Positions 12,901-20,037 of a stretch of DNA of 40,553 nt are shown here, piece after piece. Source of the stretch: an uncultured Parvularculaceae bacterium (GTDB lineage Bacteria > Pseudomonadota > Alphaproteobacteria > Caulobacterales > Parvularculaceae). Numbering within the stretch: the stretch's first letter is position 1; each line of letters starts with the position of its first letter. The notes under the pieces were generated by a model, which made no database searches, was not told the origin of the DNA, and saw only the letters and a program-made list of their open reading frames with translations. The position numbers and the translations under genes are program-made. Location of the stretch: contig CALLVA010000077.1 in the NCBI GenBank assembly GCA_938010655.1, positions 1-40,553 of the forward strand, read 5' to 3'.

Positions 12901-15900
12901 AAGTGGTTTAACGGCTCTTCCGACAAACGTTACTTATATGGATGCAGATGGAACTCTTGTGCCCGCATTGGGTCTTGCTAACTTTGTCGGCAATACATCT
13001 GAAGTTGCTTTTCGCGAGTTGAATGTCGCCCCTATTGCTGACCTAAATGATGACACAACCACTGCGGCCCGCGACCATATTGTCACGGTGGAAACCAGTG
13101 CGGCAATCTCGGTCAATCCGATTGCAGCAAATGGCGGTGTTTTCGATACGGATAGTTCGTCCATTTCTCAACTCATTATTGAGATTGAAGAAGCTGGATT
13201 TGTGAATGCATCCGATGAGTATTTTGTGATTGGAGGCGAAGATATATCTCTTGATTCAGATTCCGTCACGGGGTCCGTTACGACAGATGTCGCGATTACG
13301 ATTAATGGCAATAATTATACCATTCGAACCACAAGAGTGAATAGTGCTGATCCTATCTCAGGGGGGCCAAGTGTTGTTATCAATATTCTGCAAACAACGG
13401 CTCAAGGCGACGGTCAAATTCCTCTGGCTGACATGAATGCTATTTTGCAAAGCCTAACCTATCGCAATGATGCAGGGCTAAATGCAACATCAGGAAATCG
13501 AGTTTACACGGTTCGCGCCATTGCGGATCAAGTTGCGCCTAGCACGAATAGTAACATAGCCACAGGCACAATTGCGGTCACGAATCCTGATCCTGTTATT
13601 GATTTGAACGATGATAACACAACAGCGAATTTGAATGTCGCAAATATCTTCACAGAAGGCGACGCGCCCCTCGCTATAGCGAATATGGGAGAAGTGCTTG
13701 ATGAAGAAAACGATATTATCGAATTAGAAATAGTTGTAGGCGGATTGGTCGACGGCAATGACGAAGTGATTACGCTGTCTGGAGAAGAATTTTCTTTAGG
13801 CACGGATAAAACCGTCACGATTACGAATCCGACTGGCGATAATGTCGAAATTGCTTATGTCAATGGCACATTCACGATCACTAATATCAGTTCTCCAGGG
13901 GAAGCAATTCCTGTCTCCTTATTGACCAATTTCCTACAAACCATGACCTACAATCATGAATCGGATGATCCGACAATTGGCAACCGGACATTGACCTTTA
14001 CAGCAGAGGACAAGGACGGGAACAGCACAAAGACTTCGGCTGTTGCGACAATTACCGTTCGCGAGGTGAACCAAGCGCCAGCGGGAGCCGACGCGACCAT
14101 AACAGCCACGGAAGATACGAATTATACATTCGCAGCGGCAGATTTTGGCTTTACTGACATAGATAATAACATGTTGGAAAGTATCACTATTCAACCTCTA
14201 ACGGGGAACGGTACATTATCCTTGAATGGAACAGAAGTGTTAGCTGCAACCACAATCGCCGTGGCGAATATTAGTAATCTTGTCTATGCACCAGATGAAA
14301 ATGATACAGGCGCGAACGCGGCAAGTTTCGATTTTGTTGTCACGGATAATGGGGGAACCGACAATAGTGGTCATGATACGGATCAATCAGCCAATAGAAT
14401 TACAATTAATATCAGTGCTGTTGATGATAATCCCGTCATTGATTTGAACGATAATAATACGACCGCAAATCTCGATTTTGCTTCAAGTTTCTCAGAAGGG
14501 GGCGGCGCTGTTGCGGTATCTGATAGTGATGCGGATATTTTTGATCCTGAAAATGATATTACTACGCTGACTATCATCATAGGCGGCGTGGAAGATGGTG
14601 CTTCTGAGGTAATTTCAATTGCGGGCCAAGCCTTCCCGGCCAATGCCGATGCAACGCTCAGCAATGTAACCGTGGGCAGTTCTTCTGTGAATATCGCTTA
14701 TATTGCTTCTACTGGACGTTTCACGATTACGAACACATTGGGGACGACAACCTCGATAGATCAAGCTGATCTTGATGTTCTGCTTCGCGGCATAACATAT
14801 GAAAACACATCACCAGACCTGACAGAAGGCAATCGGACACTCACTTTTTCTGCGACAGATACAGCTGGTTTGATGACCGTGACGAATGCGGTCGCAACGA
14901 TCTCCGTTGCTGCCGTGGATAATCCAATTGTCATTGTTGATCCAAATACGGGCCAACCGGCATCAAACTCTAATGATGTTGTTCCAGCACAAATGGGGAC
15001 AGATAATATCCTTCAGGGGGATTTGGACATATCTCCTTATTTCCAAGATTTAGATGATACATTGTCCTTTAGCGCTGCGAACTTGCCGGATGGTTTGACG
15101 ATTGACGCCGTGACCGGGGTTATCTCCGGCATGATATCGACTGATGCTTCTGTAGGCGGGGACGACCCGGCAGTGGCCCCTGGCATTTATACTGTTGTGG
15201 TAACGGCGGATGATGGTCATGGTGGTACTGCATCAACTAATATAACTTATACAATCTCAAACCCAACGCCAATTGCCTTAAATGATCCTTATACGACAAA
15301 CGAGGATACAGCATTCACAATTGATGTTTCTGGCGTTCTTGATAATGATACGGACCCTGATGGGGATACGCTCTTTGTTTCTGCCGTGGCGGGTTTGCCG
15401 TCCAATGTGGGAGAAGAGGTGACGGGCTCTAATGGCGGTGTCTTTACGATCAATCCTGATGGGTCGATTGCGTTTGATCCGGCTGGGGATTTTGAAAATC
15501 TTACAACGGGCCAGAGCGAAACCACCTCCCTTGAATATACCGTTTCCGATGGTCAGGGCGGAACTCAGGTTGCGATGGTCACTGTGACCGTCGATGGTGT
15601 TGATGATCCAGCATTTGTGACTGGGCCTCTGGGGACACAAACCGGGGTTGAAAATGGATCGATTGCACCGATTGACACTTCAACGATCTTTAACAATCCA
15701 AATGGTGAAACGCTCACCTATACAGTGGAGAACCTACCACCGGGATTGAATATTGATCCTTCAACCGGGATTATCTCAGGCACCATTACGCATACAGCGT
15801 CTCTTGGCGGGCCTTACAGCGTCACGGTTACTGCAACAACGCCAAGTGGCGAAACATCGTCTACAAACTTTGTGTATAATGTGAGCAACCCTGCGCCAGA

Positions 15901-18900
15901 GGCCAATGACGATAGAGTGACGACATTGCAGGACCAAAGCGTTATTTTAAATCCTTTGGTCAATGATAATGATCCTGATGGGGATGCCTTGATGGTTTCA
16001 GGCACAGGCGCGACCAGCAATGGGGGGACAGTGACAGTCCATCCAGATGGGACGCTAAGCTATACGCCTGCGACAGGATTTACTGGAACTGATATCTTTA
16101 CATATACAGTGGATGATGGCCAAGGCGGCACAGATATAGCGACGATTACCGTCACTGTAGGCACGCCGCCAGCGGACGCGCCAACGACTATTGGTGTCTC
16201 TGATCAGATGAATATTGATGGCGAGAATGTCAATTTTGATCCGACATCAAGCTTTAACGAGCCTAACGGTCAGGCGCTCACTTATGGCGCGATTGATTTA
16301 CCCCCGGGACTTTCTATGGACCCTGTGACCGGGTTGATCACGGGAACTATTGACCCAAGTGCCTCTCAGGCGGGGCCATACAATGTTACATTGACGGCAA
16401 CGGACCCTGATGGAAATACGATCAGTACCCAGTTTGTTTGGAATGTTAGAAACCCAGCGCCAGAAGCAGGGGACGATAATATCTACACGCCGGAAAACAC
16501 AGCGCATACACTAACCCCTCTTGGCAATGACGGGGATGTTGATGGCGATGCCTTGTCTATCCGTTCTATCGACACAGTTTCAGCCAATGGCGGAATGATC
16601 ACATTAAACCCAGATGGGTCTGTGACATATACACCGCCGGCTGGTTTTGTGGGGACTGACAGTTTTACTTATATTGTCAGTGATGAAAATGGCGCGACAG
16701 ATACGGCGACTGTAACTGTTGAAGTTGGACCAGCAATGCCGGCTGGTTATCCAGAAGTCACCTCAACACCGATGACCAATCAGACAGGGAATGATGGAGA
16801 AGGGATTTCGCCGCTTGATGTCACGGGGTCATTTATGGACCCGGATGGTGATCCGCTGATTTATGCAGCTTCAGGTCTGCCTGAAGGGTTGGAAATTAAT
16901 CCTAATACGGGGTTGATTTCTGGGACAATCGATCCTTCGGCGAGTCAGTCTGGTCCGTATACGGTTACAGTGACAGCGACAGACCCAGACGGCAATACAG
17001 CGACAACGCAGTTTGTCTACGCCGTGTCAAATCCTGCGCCAATGGCAGAAAATAACACCGCCGCAACGCTGCCGGGCGCACCGGTCGTGTTGAATGTTTT
17101 GAACAATGATACAGATATTGATGGAGACATGTTGACAGTGACGTCCGTCACGGCGCCGCAAAACGGCACTGTTGTGATTAATCCAGACGGGACATTAACC
17201 TATACACCAAATGCCGGATATGAAGGCATGGATCAGTTCACCTATACCATTCAGGATGGCCAAGGGGGGACGGATACTGCGACAGTCAATATTGAAGTTT
17301 CCGCAACGCCTTCTGCTTTTGGCGCAACTGGCAGTGTCGTCAATCAATCGGAAAATGATGGCGCGACAATTACGCCAATCAATCTATCCAATTTTGTGAC
17401 AGACCCCGAAGGCGGCACGTTGACTTTTGCCGTAACCAATCTGCCAACGGGATTGAATTTTGATCCTTTAACAGGCGTTATTTCCGGTACGATTGATCGT
17501 TCTGCATCGCGAGGGGGGCCGAATAATGATGGTATCTATCCTGTTGTCGCGACAATTACTGATCCGAGTGGAAATGAAACACCGATCACTTTCTTGTATA
17601 CGGTTACAAATACAATCCCGAATGCGATGGATGATGGCGTTATCAATGTGAATGAAGATACATCAACGCCTATAACAGTATTGGTCAATGATACTGACGC
17701 AGATGGTGATCCTATAATCGTAACCGAAATTAATGGGACGGCTATTGCGCCCGGCGGTGAACTGACTTTGCCAAGTGGCTCAGTTGTTCGCCTTACTGTT
17801 GGGGGGTCTATCACATATGAACCCGCCACAAACCTCACTGGGCCGGACAGCTTTACCTATACTATTGATGATGGGGAAGGCGGGACAGATACGGCGACGG
17901 TGAATTTGGCACTGGTCGGCGTGAATGATGGTCCGCAAACGGATATTGCTATTTCAAACCAGATGAATGTTGATGGAGATATTATTAGTTTAGATATTTC
18001 CGGGAATTTCTCTGATATAGATGATACAGATCTTTCCTATTCAGCCACTGATCTTCCGCCAGGTCTCTCGATTAACCCTGATGCAGGGATTATTTCCGGC
18101 ACATTGCCGGGAGATGCTAGTGTTGGTGGTCCGTATACAGTTATTATTACTGTAACGGATCCAGATGGCTTATCAGTTTCTGAGCCCTTTATTTGGGATG
18201 TTGATAATATCACCCCTGTCGTCGTGGCGCTGCAAGCGAACCAAACTAATAATGATGGGGAAAGTGTTGCAATCGATATAACGGGGGTCTTTAGCGAGCC
18301 AAGCCCTGATTCAGATATTTTAACTTATGCCGCTTCCGGGTTGCCGGAAGGATTGTCGATTGATCCGGCAACGGGGATTATCACGGGCACTATTGCTTCG
18401 GACGCATCTTTGCAGGAACCTTATACGGTCACTTTGACAGCTGATGATGGCCAAGGCGGTATTGCAACAGAGAGTTTCATCTGGAGTGTGAATAATACCA
18501 ATCCCGGTCTCCTCAGCCAGCTTGGCAACCAAGCTCATCAAGATGGGGAAACGATTAGTCCTGTAAATGTCTCAACATCTTTTGAAGATGTAGACGGTGA
18601 TCCACTCACCTTCACAGCGATGGGCTTACCGCCGGGGGTAAGTATTGATCCAAATACAGGAATCATCACAGGTACATTGCCAAAGGATGCGAGTCTTACA
18701 GGTCCGTATACGGTGTTAATTACTGCGACAGACCCGCAAGGCGATTTTATTGTTGATACATTTGTATGGGAAGTCAGTAATACGCCGCCAGAAGTTGTAA
18801 ATCCGCAAATCAATTTGACTTTGAATGATGGAGAAGTCTTCAGTCTAAATACGGCACCAAACTTTGATGATGGAGCGGATGATACAGATGTGATCACATA

Positions 18901-19975
18901 TACTGCAACCGGGTTGCCAGCGGGTCTTCGGATTGATCCGATGACGGGCGAGATACAAGGTACTATTGATAGCAGTGCATCGTTAAATGGACCGTTTACG
19001 GTTGAAGTCACGGCGACGGACGAGCAGGGGGATTCAACGAGCGATGTATTCGTCATCAATGTTGAAAATATCAATCCTGACGTTCCAACATTGCCGGAAG
19101 TGTCAGGAGAGGCAGCGCGCATTGGTGCGCCATTCTTCCTATCCGTTGCGACGACGGACCCGGATAATGATCAGCTCACCTATCGTGCTGAAGGCTTGCC
19201 GGATGGGCTAACGATTGATCCTGCCACAGGGGAAATCTCTGGAACACCCACAGGCCAAGATCAACAAGATGAGCCATATAATGTGACCATCACTGTTGAT
19301 GATGGCGAAGGCGGCGTGGTGAATTATCGCGTCGGGATTAGCGTTCTCCCTGATGATGCTTTGCCGATCATCCCATCTGGTGGAGAATTCCCATCTCTTG
19401 GCGATCTTTTTGAAAGGAAAGATACAGATGATGGGGGAGCTACTGATGGTTATTATCGAGAGAGCAATATTGGTCAGGATGATATCTTTGCCGCTCATCG
19501 GTCTACGGAATATGATATGCCGCGGCATGACTTTATAGGCGGTGTCTTGCGGTTCCAGGCACCGGGCTATCAAGGGGAGTTGGTCTTGGAAGGTGTTGCC
19601 ACCAATAAGGCTGTATATCTTGAATTATCCGAAACACTGAGCCAGCAAGATAATGTCACTGTTGTAAAATGGCATGTCGCTGCGCACCATCATGATGGAG
19701 AGGGATTGCCAAGTTGGATTGATCATGATGCAGCAACAGATGTCGTGGTTCTAAACCGCATCATCGGCACAGAGAGTTATGTCTTGCATATTCATGCGTT
19801 GACGACAGACAATCGTGTGATCTCTGGTGATTATGAAGTAAATCTGCGCACAGGCGATGTCAGTCTAGTGGGGCAGGCCACAACGAGAGTGGCTAGTTTT
19901 GCCGAGCAGCTAGAAATCCAACGACTTGCTGAACATGGGGAGGAAAGAGCTTTATTTGCAGCACTTGGCGAATAA
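3983..19975 (+). CDS. giant repeat-rich surface adhesin with DUF4347 and Ig/cadherin-like repeats
   Basis: A 5330-residue acidic, Asp-rich protein predicted to be exported and surface-associated. Domains in order by rough residue: LEPR-XLL-like motif LEQRILLDA (37-45, Gln for the usual Pro); DUF4347 (188-352); three cassettes pairing Asp-rich thrombospondin-type-3 (TSP3) Ca-binding repeats with a beta-sandwich spacer (354-811, 1608-1993, 2576-3013); cadherin-like domains between and after them, including three LNDxNTTA repeats (about 3020-3670); ten He_PIG repeats with motif LPxGLxIDPxTGxIxGT (about 3700-5090), the first group alternating with cadherin-like (NDxDxDGDxL) units; and a non-repetitive C-terminus (about 5130-5330). 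No RTX nonapeptides were seen. A second ATG at 3989 is possible; both have a weak Shine-Dalgarno. Likely role: Ca-stabilised adhesion or biofilm, with the upstream TolC-like protein as exit. This is inferred from architecture and not from a close homologue. Confidence 0.85.
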   Translation: MIMPIFPKLNKSKLLNSTSVTHLQAPSQKKGLGLQALEQRILLDAAAFATGAEAVDVLTQQQAEAAANIVFETDHATSQEQDPLLTALRTISTQEDSKETLAFLSSAQVNPSRDPSGDQFTSLKVSDGSIGGMYIDPIRTFGFNSAIDIDNSPLITDGYNTEEGSVFMVDPPEPEFDLSGIGAQGEEYKSVVFVDTAIDDYQTLIDGLPLGIEIVLIDATQDGIEQMAEWFVVKSDYDAVHVLSHGGVGQVNLGTGQLTLASLTAEYADEMSIMQNALSADADLLIYGCDVGKNTSFVTALADATGADIAASTDDTGAIQYGGDWDLELKIGQVEAGIIVSVEAQSAFENILADTDGDGVDDLNDIDDDNDGILDINEQDVVAPTGVDAYFTGTVSLSVDGTYDTGNVTINRPVGATLLAAFVVSFDSPDNHSNSSPITVNNIPVPLPNVETSSLANGFINRNLWGDVTGELEAVLNALPTGDSTLTLSETSPTLASGSALVVVWDNPAVVDGYIALNFSSLRTSQGSNISIPIGAINTTDPNFSLTMGLGISHSASGPTEITTVNVNGGTVTTTAGGFDDGVRTVGRLITVGGEGDLIDSGAEIYDVSGFVSDGDTSIDITTSSSHAFDYLGLTWIVGTGIDPIVQSRDTDSDGIDDHLDLDSDNDGITDNIEAQTTANYIAPNIDDEATLIANAGLNSAYVATNGLAPVDTDNDGDDDYLDTDSDNEGDNDTTEAGLIGVTTGLSSETTDADGDGLFDIFDTQNGTLADDGVDPNESLAAGAAALPDSDNDANGALPFVADVDFRDANIAPSAMDDGDTTPIAITGNVPLNIDVLINDTDGDGDTLTITNIYDPVAPSTAISIATGEIVTLASGTQIEYLVTGELRVTTSPLAIGLESFIYEIYDGTESNQATVSLTRSQGSLFSVAPNATGTEDTPILIPVTIDPALISGGDLPNTVETAIGFHDASAGTTPTTFDIPANVTGITVTAIGGYDNGTANATQEEFISGVLNVDLVAGTYSGHDFVSYGYSQRTSDNFAFRDVALGDAASSGLVAGERAQGLNNFTVDVNNGVLSIVSTNTLLDQAYLVEFQTSDGSSMNLLQIFGEVQTPTELSSSFNVGTDASVAIINMQGGRDSSSTRDEDKAIGRIIVDYDTGLVSGTIFSQTGRGDNHNVAYAFEGYDLNSGLSIFDLASGATIVGDDNGSSLNLHELTITQVGDDLTITRASNTGSPFEILLSVETYERVDAGSAAFTLGSEAVSFTHIQNPNVVTTFDLPVAQGAETANITMAMSVAGSSTADNDNENTGTARIIVDFENGTTSGTFIGTRADSPDLLTWSNVPFGTRLFDHVDTISNHATIGGFTDEFAAVLSFDLVTNPDGSVILQGTAQVEPGAGTGSYANYAVVAQAVYSGRAPIEISGFVPGGTFNVGSLNAETGNWEVDAADLATLEFLPSEHFSGNTQALVFDYRGDAQSVNVDVSRVADAPTLVTTDFSGTENTTFAIHDAVIASLVDQDGSETLTVTLENISIGHTVSDGVNSFTAVSGNQNIDITTWDISALTYTPAADIYGEFTLDVRASTSDVDGFSSTADTAETLSRFTINVIQDTDSDGVADNVDIDDDNDGILDVEEGFASIESLGLSTTESTLSFIRSNANIVDPRAEFNDVLRIVDGNQSSASGLVFNGTLNPGEDTVFVLGLNVIEGDVVDTFELRASVRGLNDLDVRAFDLNIRDMAGSIVFSTSVPDTGPTGTAPATVTGFSLTEGFYTVEFIPQTHGASSSTVSRSELIAAEIAELSFVGVTNTGMQIAALHQDTDNDGIADHLDLDSDNDGITDNIEAQRTIGYIAPNADDIATYSENSGLNSAYVATNGLAPVNSDMDDTPDYLDTDSDNDGEFDIAEAGFEMADADGDGRVDIGDGPDMTPNTGDEQFSNIDVDGDGLADAFDTQGGTFADDGYNSNESLATGALAYPDKDNDAADDAPLTADVDFRDAVTTDQVPSLDLNVVETAPTPGQDGFAAFSFSAPTIVNDGQSEVADGIGNGETALYANVGFFNGQSVDLRATVIENNANTNPTFGLSGASDNANVNMDDASSGNSNISTVRWEIIESISGVPVAANFTLLITDLDNTATGNDEFEGERISISEGAIDGYVLEDVTDIVATLSNGVITFQPTDNDPGTAGQDPTNAVQLVFSATSSFEITYDRSGAANFSFDGNFTPIFNNAETVDTNVDFLSVFTENGGPVNIAAQNATVDDFTENDLTLLTITPGNIFDGTDERLIFNGDQNTSVILPLDGSNTDAQTLTIDSVEVSIQYTNGTIEISPIVGSTINQTILNTLLQTATYEHISENPTGGLNTDRSFTFQVTDVAGQLSNTAISVLTVLPLNDAPSPELVADPSGTVVIAGTGNPTAAITLDQAGFAATAELTGEMVRTAFSEGQTASDLGLISVADLLADFNIEDIEDSEFGIAIELADETQGRWQYLRTDLPTHEWTDFQLGDVNNTDVNPVPEGQVLLMDADAVFRFVADPTFTGETVIDFRVWDTSEGIASNPPSTFGSSVSNSSSFSSTVFSTMAASAGVDTDGDSILDVDDLDDDNDGILDSIESPAPNSVIQYDTVGWFYNDFPNISRTPVFDPSFIVSANPAFSGPGVIDTLTTSPSSSMRVDGATATSYSGARASEDYVQFEFTTGNLNPNTTVNNISIFIESAIGGDGTAALYFPYEFAIEISADANFSNAQTILTDAEAILQANRALIEYPTDEFALEDNTQYFIRAYIYNVASPSSAVIFDDFIVRFNENDAPLTRDTDGDGIADHLDLDSDNDGISDLEESGQNADIVDTNNDGIRDDMATPADQMLNDLNDDGISDAVAEGSQDQVIPRQTDSDGVADYRDLDSDADGIADAIEARLTTTGNVITTGGAAGDTDRDGVLDHFDTSSTFGGTFVAPIDTDSASSLNNNPDGIADYIDTDSDGDGILDSVESGLTALPTNVTYMDADGTLVPALGLANFVGNTSEVAFRELNVAPIADLNDDTTTAARDHIVTVETSAAISVNPIAANGGVFDTDSSSISQLIIEIEEAGFVNASDEYFVIGGEDISLDSDSVTGSVTTDVAITINGNNYTIRTTRVNSADPISGGPSVVINILQTTAQGDGQIPLADMNAILQSLTYRNDAGLNATSGNRVYTVRAIADQVAPSTNSNIATGTIAVTNPDPVIDLNDDNTTANLNVANIFTEGDAPLAIANMGEVLDEENDIIELEIVVGGLVDGNDEVITLSGEEFSLGTDKTVTITNPTGDNVEIAYVNGTFTITNISSPGEAIPVSLLTNFLQTMTYNHESDDPTIGNRTLTFTAEDKDGNSTKTSAVATITVREVNQAPAGADATITATEDTNYTFAAADFGFTDIDNNMLESITIQPLTGNGTLSLNGTEVLAATTIAVANISNLVYAPDENDTGANAASFDFVVTDNGGTDNSGHDTDQSANRITINISAVDDNPVIDLNDNNTTANLDFASSFSEGGGAVAVSDSDADIFDPENDITTLTIIIGGVEDGASEVISIAGQAFPANADATLSNVTVGSSSVNIAYIASTGRFTITNTLGTTTSIDQADLDVLLRGITYENTSPDLTEGNRTLTFSATDTAGLMTVTNAVATISVAAVDNPIVIVDPNTGQPASNSNDVVPAQMGTDNILQGDLDISPYFQDLDDTLSFSAANLPDGLTIDAVTGVISGMISTDASVGGDDPAVAPGIYTVVVTADDGHGGTASTNITYTISNPTPIALNDPYTTNEDTAFTIDVSGVLDNDTDPDGDTLFVSAVAGLPSNVGEEVTGSNGGVFTINPDGSIAFDPAGDFENLTTGQSETTSLEYTVSDGQGGTQVAMVTVTVDGVDDPAFVTGPLGTQTGVENGSIAPIDTSTIFNNPNGETLTYTVENLPPGLNIDPSTGIISGTITHTASLGGPYSVTVTATTPSGETSSTNFVYNVSNPAPEANDDRVTTLQDQSVILNPLVNDNDPDGDALMVSGTGATSNGGTVTVHPDGTLSYTPATGFTGTDIFTYTVDDGQGGTDIATITVTVGTPPADAPTTIGVSDQMNIDGENVNFDPTSSFNEPNGQALTYGAIDLPPGLSMDPVTGLITGTIDPSASQAGPYNVTLTATDPDGNTISTQFVWNVRNPAPEAGDDNIYTPENTAHTLTPLGNDGDVDGDALSIRSIDTVSANGGMITLNPDGSVTYTPPAGFVGTDSFTYIVSDENGATDTATVTVEVGPAMPAGYPEVTSTPMTNQTGNDGEGISPLDVTGSFMDPDGDPLIYAASGLPEGLEINPNTGLISGTIDPSASQSGPYTVTVTATDPDGNTATTQFVYAVSNPAPMAENNTAATLPGAPVVLNVLNNDTDIDGDMLTVTSVTAPQNGTVVINPDGTLTYTPNAGYEGMDQFTYTIQDGQGGTDTATVNIEVSATPSAFGATGSVVNQSENDGATITPINLSNFVTDPEGGTLTFAVTNLPTGLNFDPLTGVISGTIDRSASRGGPNNDGIYPVVATITDPSGNETPITFLYTVTNTIPNAMDDGVINVNEDTSTPITVLVNDTDADGDPIIVTEINGTAIAPGGELTLPSGSVVRLTVGGSITYEPATNLTGPDSFTYTIDDGEGGTDTATVNLALVGVNDGPQTDIAISNQMNVDGDIISLDISGNFSDIDDTDLSYSATDLPPGLSINPDAGIISGTLPGDASVGGPYTVIITVTDPDGLSVSEPFIWDVDNITPVVVALQANQTNNDGESVAIDITGVFSEPSPDSDILTYAASGLPEGLSIDPATGIITGTIASDASLQEPYTVTLTADDGQGGIATESFIWSVNNTNPGLLSQLGNQAHQDGETISPVNVSTSFEDVDGDPLTFTAMGLPPGVSIDPNTGIITGTLPKDASLTGPYTVLITATDPQGDFIVDTFVWEVSNTPPEVVNPQINLTLNDGEVFSLNTAPNFDDGADDTDVITYTATGLPAGLRIDPMTGEIQGTIDSSASLNGPFTVEVTATDEQGDSTSDVFVINVENINPDVPTLPEVSGEAARIGAPFFLSVATTDPDNDQLTYRAEGLPDGLTIDPATGEISGTPTGQDQQDEPYNVTITVDDGEGGVVNYRVGISVLPDDALPIIPSGGEFPSLGDLFERKDTDDGGATDGYYRESNIGQDDIFAAHRSTEYDMPRHDFIGGVLRFQAPGYQGELVLEGVATNKAVYLELSETLSQQDNVTVVKWHVAAHHHDGEGLPSWIDHDAATDVVVLNRIIGTESYVLHIHALTTDNRVISGDYEVNLRTGDVSLVGQATTRVASFAEQLEIQRLAEHGEERALFAALGE
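4541..5038 (+). other. DUF4347 domain of the giant adhesin
   Basis: Residues about 187-352. Two hydrophobic strands end in the motifs HVLSHGG (His245) and LLIYGCD (Cys289). This hydrophobic-HG and hydrophobic-GC pattern, 44 residues apart, matches the layout of the catalytic dyad in clan CD cysteine peptidases (caspases, gingipains). Membership of DUF4347 is called from these motifs and from its place after the LEPR-like motif in giant adhesins. Protease activity is inference. Confidence 0.75.
5042..13020 (+). repeat. three thrombospondin-type-3 / beta-sandwich cassettes in the adhesin
   Basis: Each cassette opens with an Asp-rich run (DDDNDGIL at about 5085, 8838 and 11748), continues through a 180-270-residue beta-rich spacer, and then has a longer Asp array (DHLDLDSDNDGI at about 5957, 9445 and 12409). 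Cassettes 1 (5042-6420) and 2 (8803-9960) share the exact string LNSAYVATNGLAPV and end in DVDFRDA. Cassette 3 (11707-13020) is diverged and ends in VAFRELN. Codons differ between copies where the protein is identical, so the duplication is old or under protein-level selection. Cadherin-like and beta-rich sequence fills the gaps between cassettes. Confidence 0.8.
15083..18052 (+). repeat. alternating He_PIG and cadherin-like repeat units
   Basis: The He_PIG core motif LPxGLxIDPxTGxIxGT starts at 15083, 15734, 16298, 16877 and 17441, with the next at 18053. The spacing is 188-217 codons because a cadherin-like (tandem-95-like) unit sits between copies. These units have an NDxDxDGDxL entry and a DxFxYxxDDGxGGTDTATV exit, and five can be counted. 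Confidence 0.8.
18053..19250 (+). repeat. close-packed He_PIG repeats without intervening domains
   Basis: The last five He_PIG motifs start at 18053, 18341, 18626, 18914 and 19196. The spacing is 94-96 codons, about half that of the preceding block. Here the cadherin-like partner domain is absent, giving a regular single-domain stalk before the unique C-terminal 200 residues. Confidence 0.8.
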
Positions 19976-19992
19976 GCTCTTTCTGAGAGAAG

Positions 19993-20022
19993 AAAAGCCC
20001 CGCTATAAGCGGGGCTTTTTTT
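19993..20022. terminator. strong bidirectional intrinsic terminator
   Basis: A perfect 12-bp stem AAAAGCCCCGCT / AGCGGGGCTTTT with an ATA loop, with T-runs on both strands. It lies between the convergent ends of the adhesin gene (stop at 19975) and manD (stop at 20038) and can serve both. Confidence 0.95.
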
Positions 20023-20037
20023 ATATCTTACAGGTCG

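Noticed and set aside
15083-19250. Regularly spaced repeats that could be taken for a CRISPR-like or satellite array
   Set aside because: The periodicity is at protein level within one open frame, and the DNA of the copies is diverged.
3983-19975. RTX toxin or hemolysin identity for the giant gene
   Set aside because: No GGxGxDxUx nonapeptide series was seen; the Asp-rich runs are of thrombospondin type 3 form.
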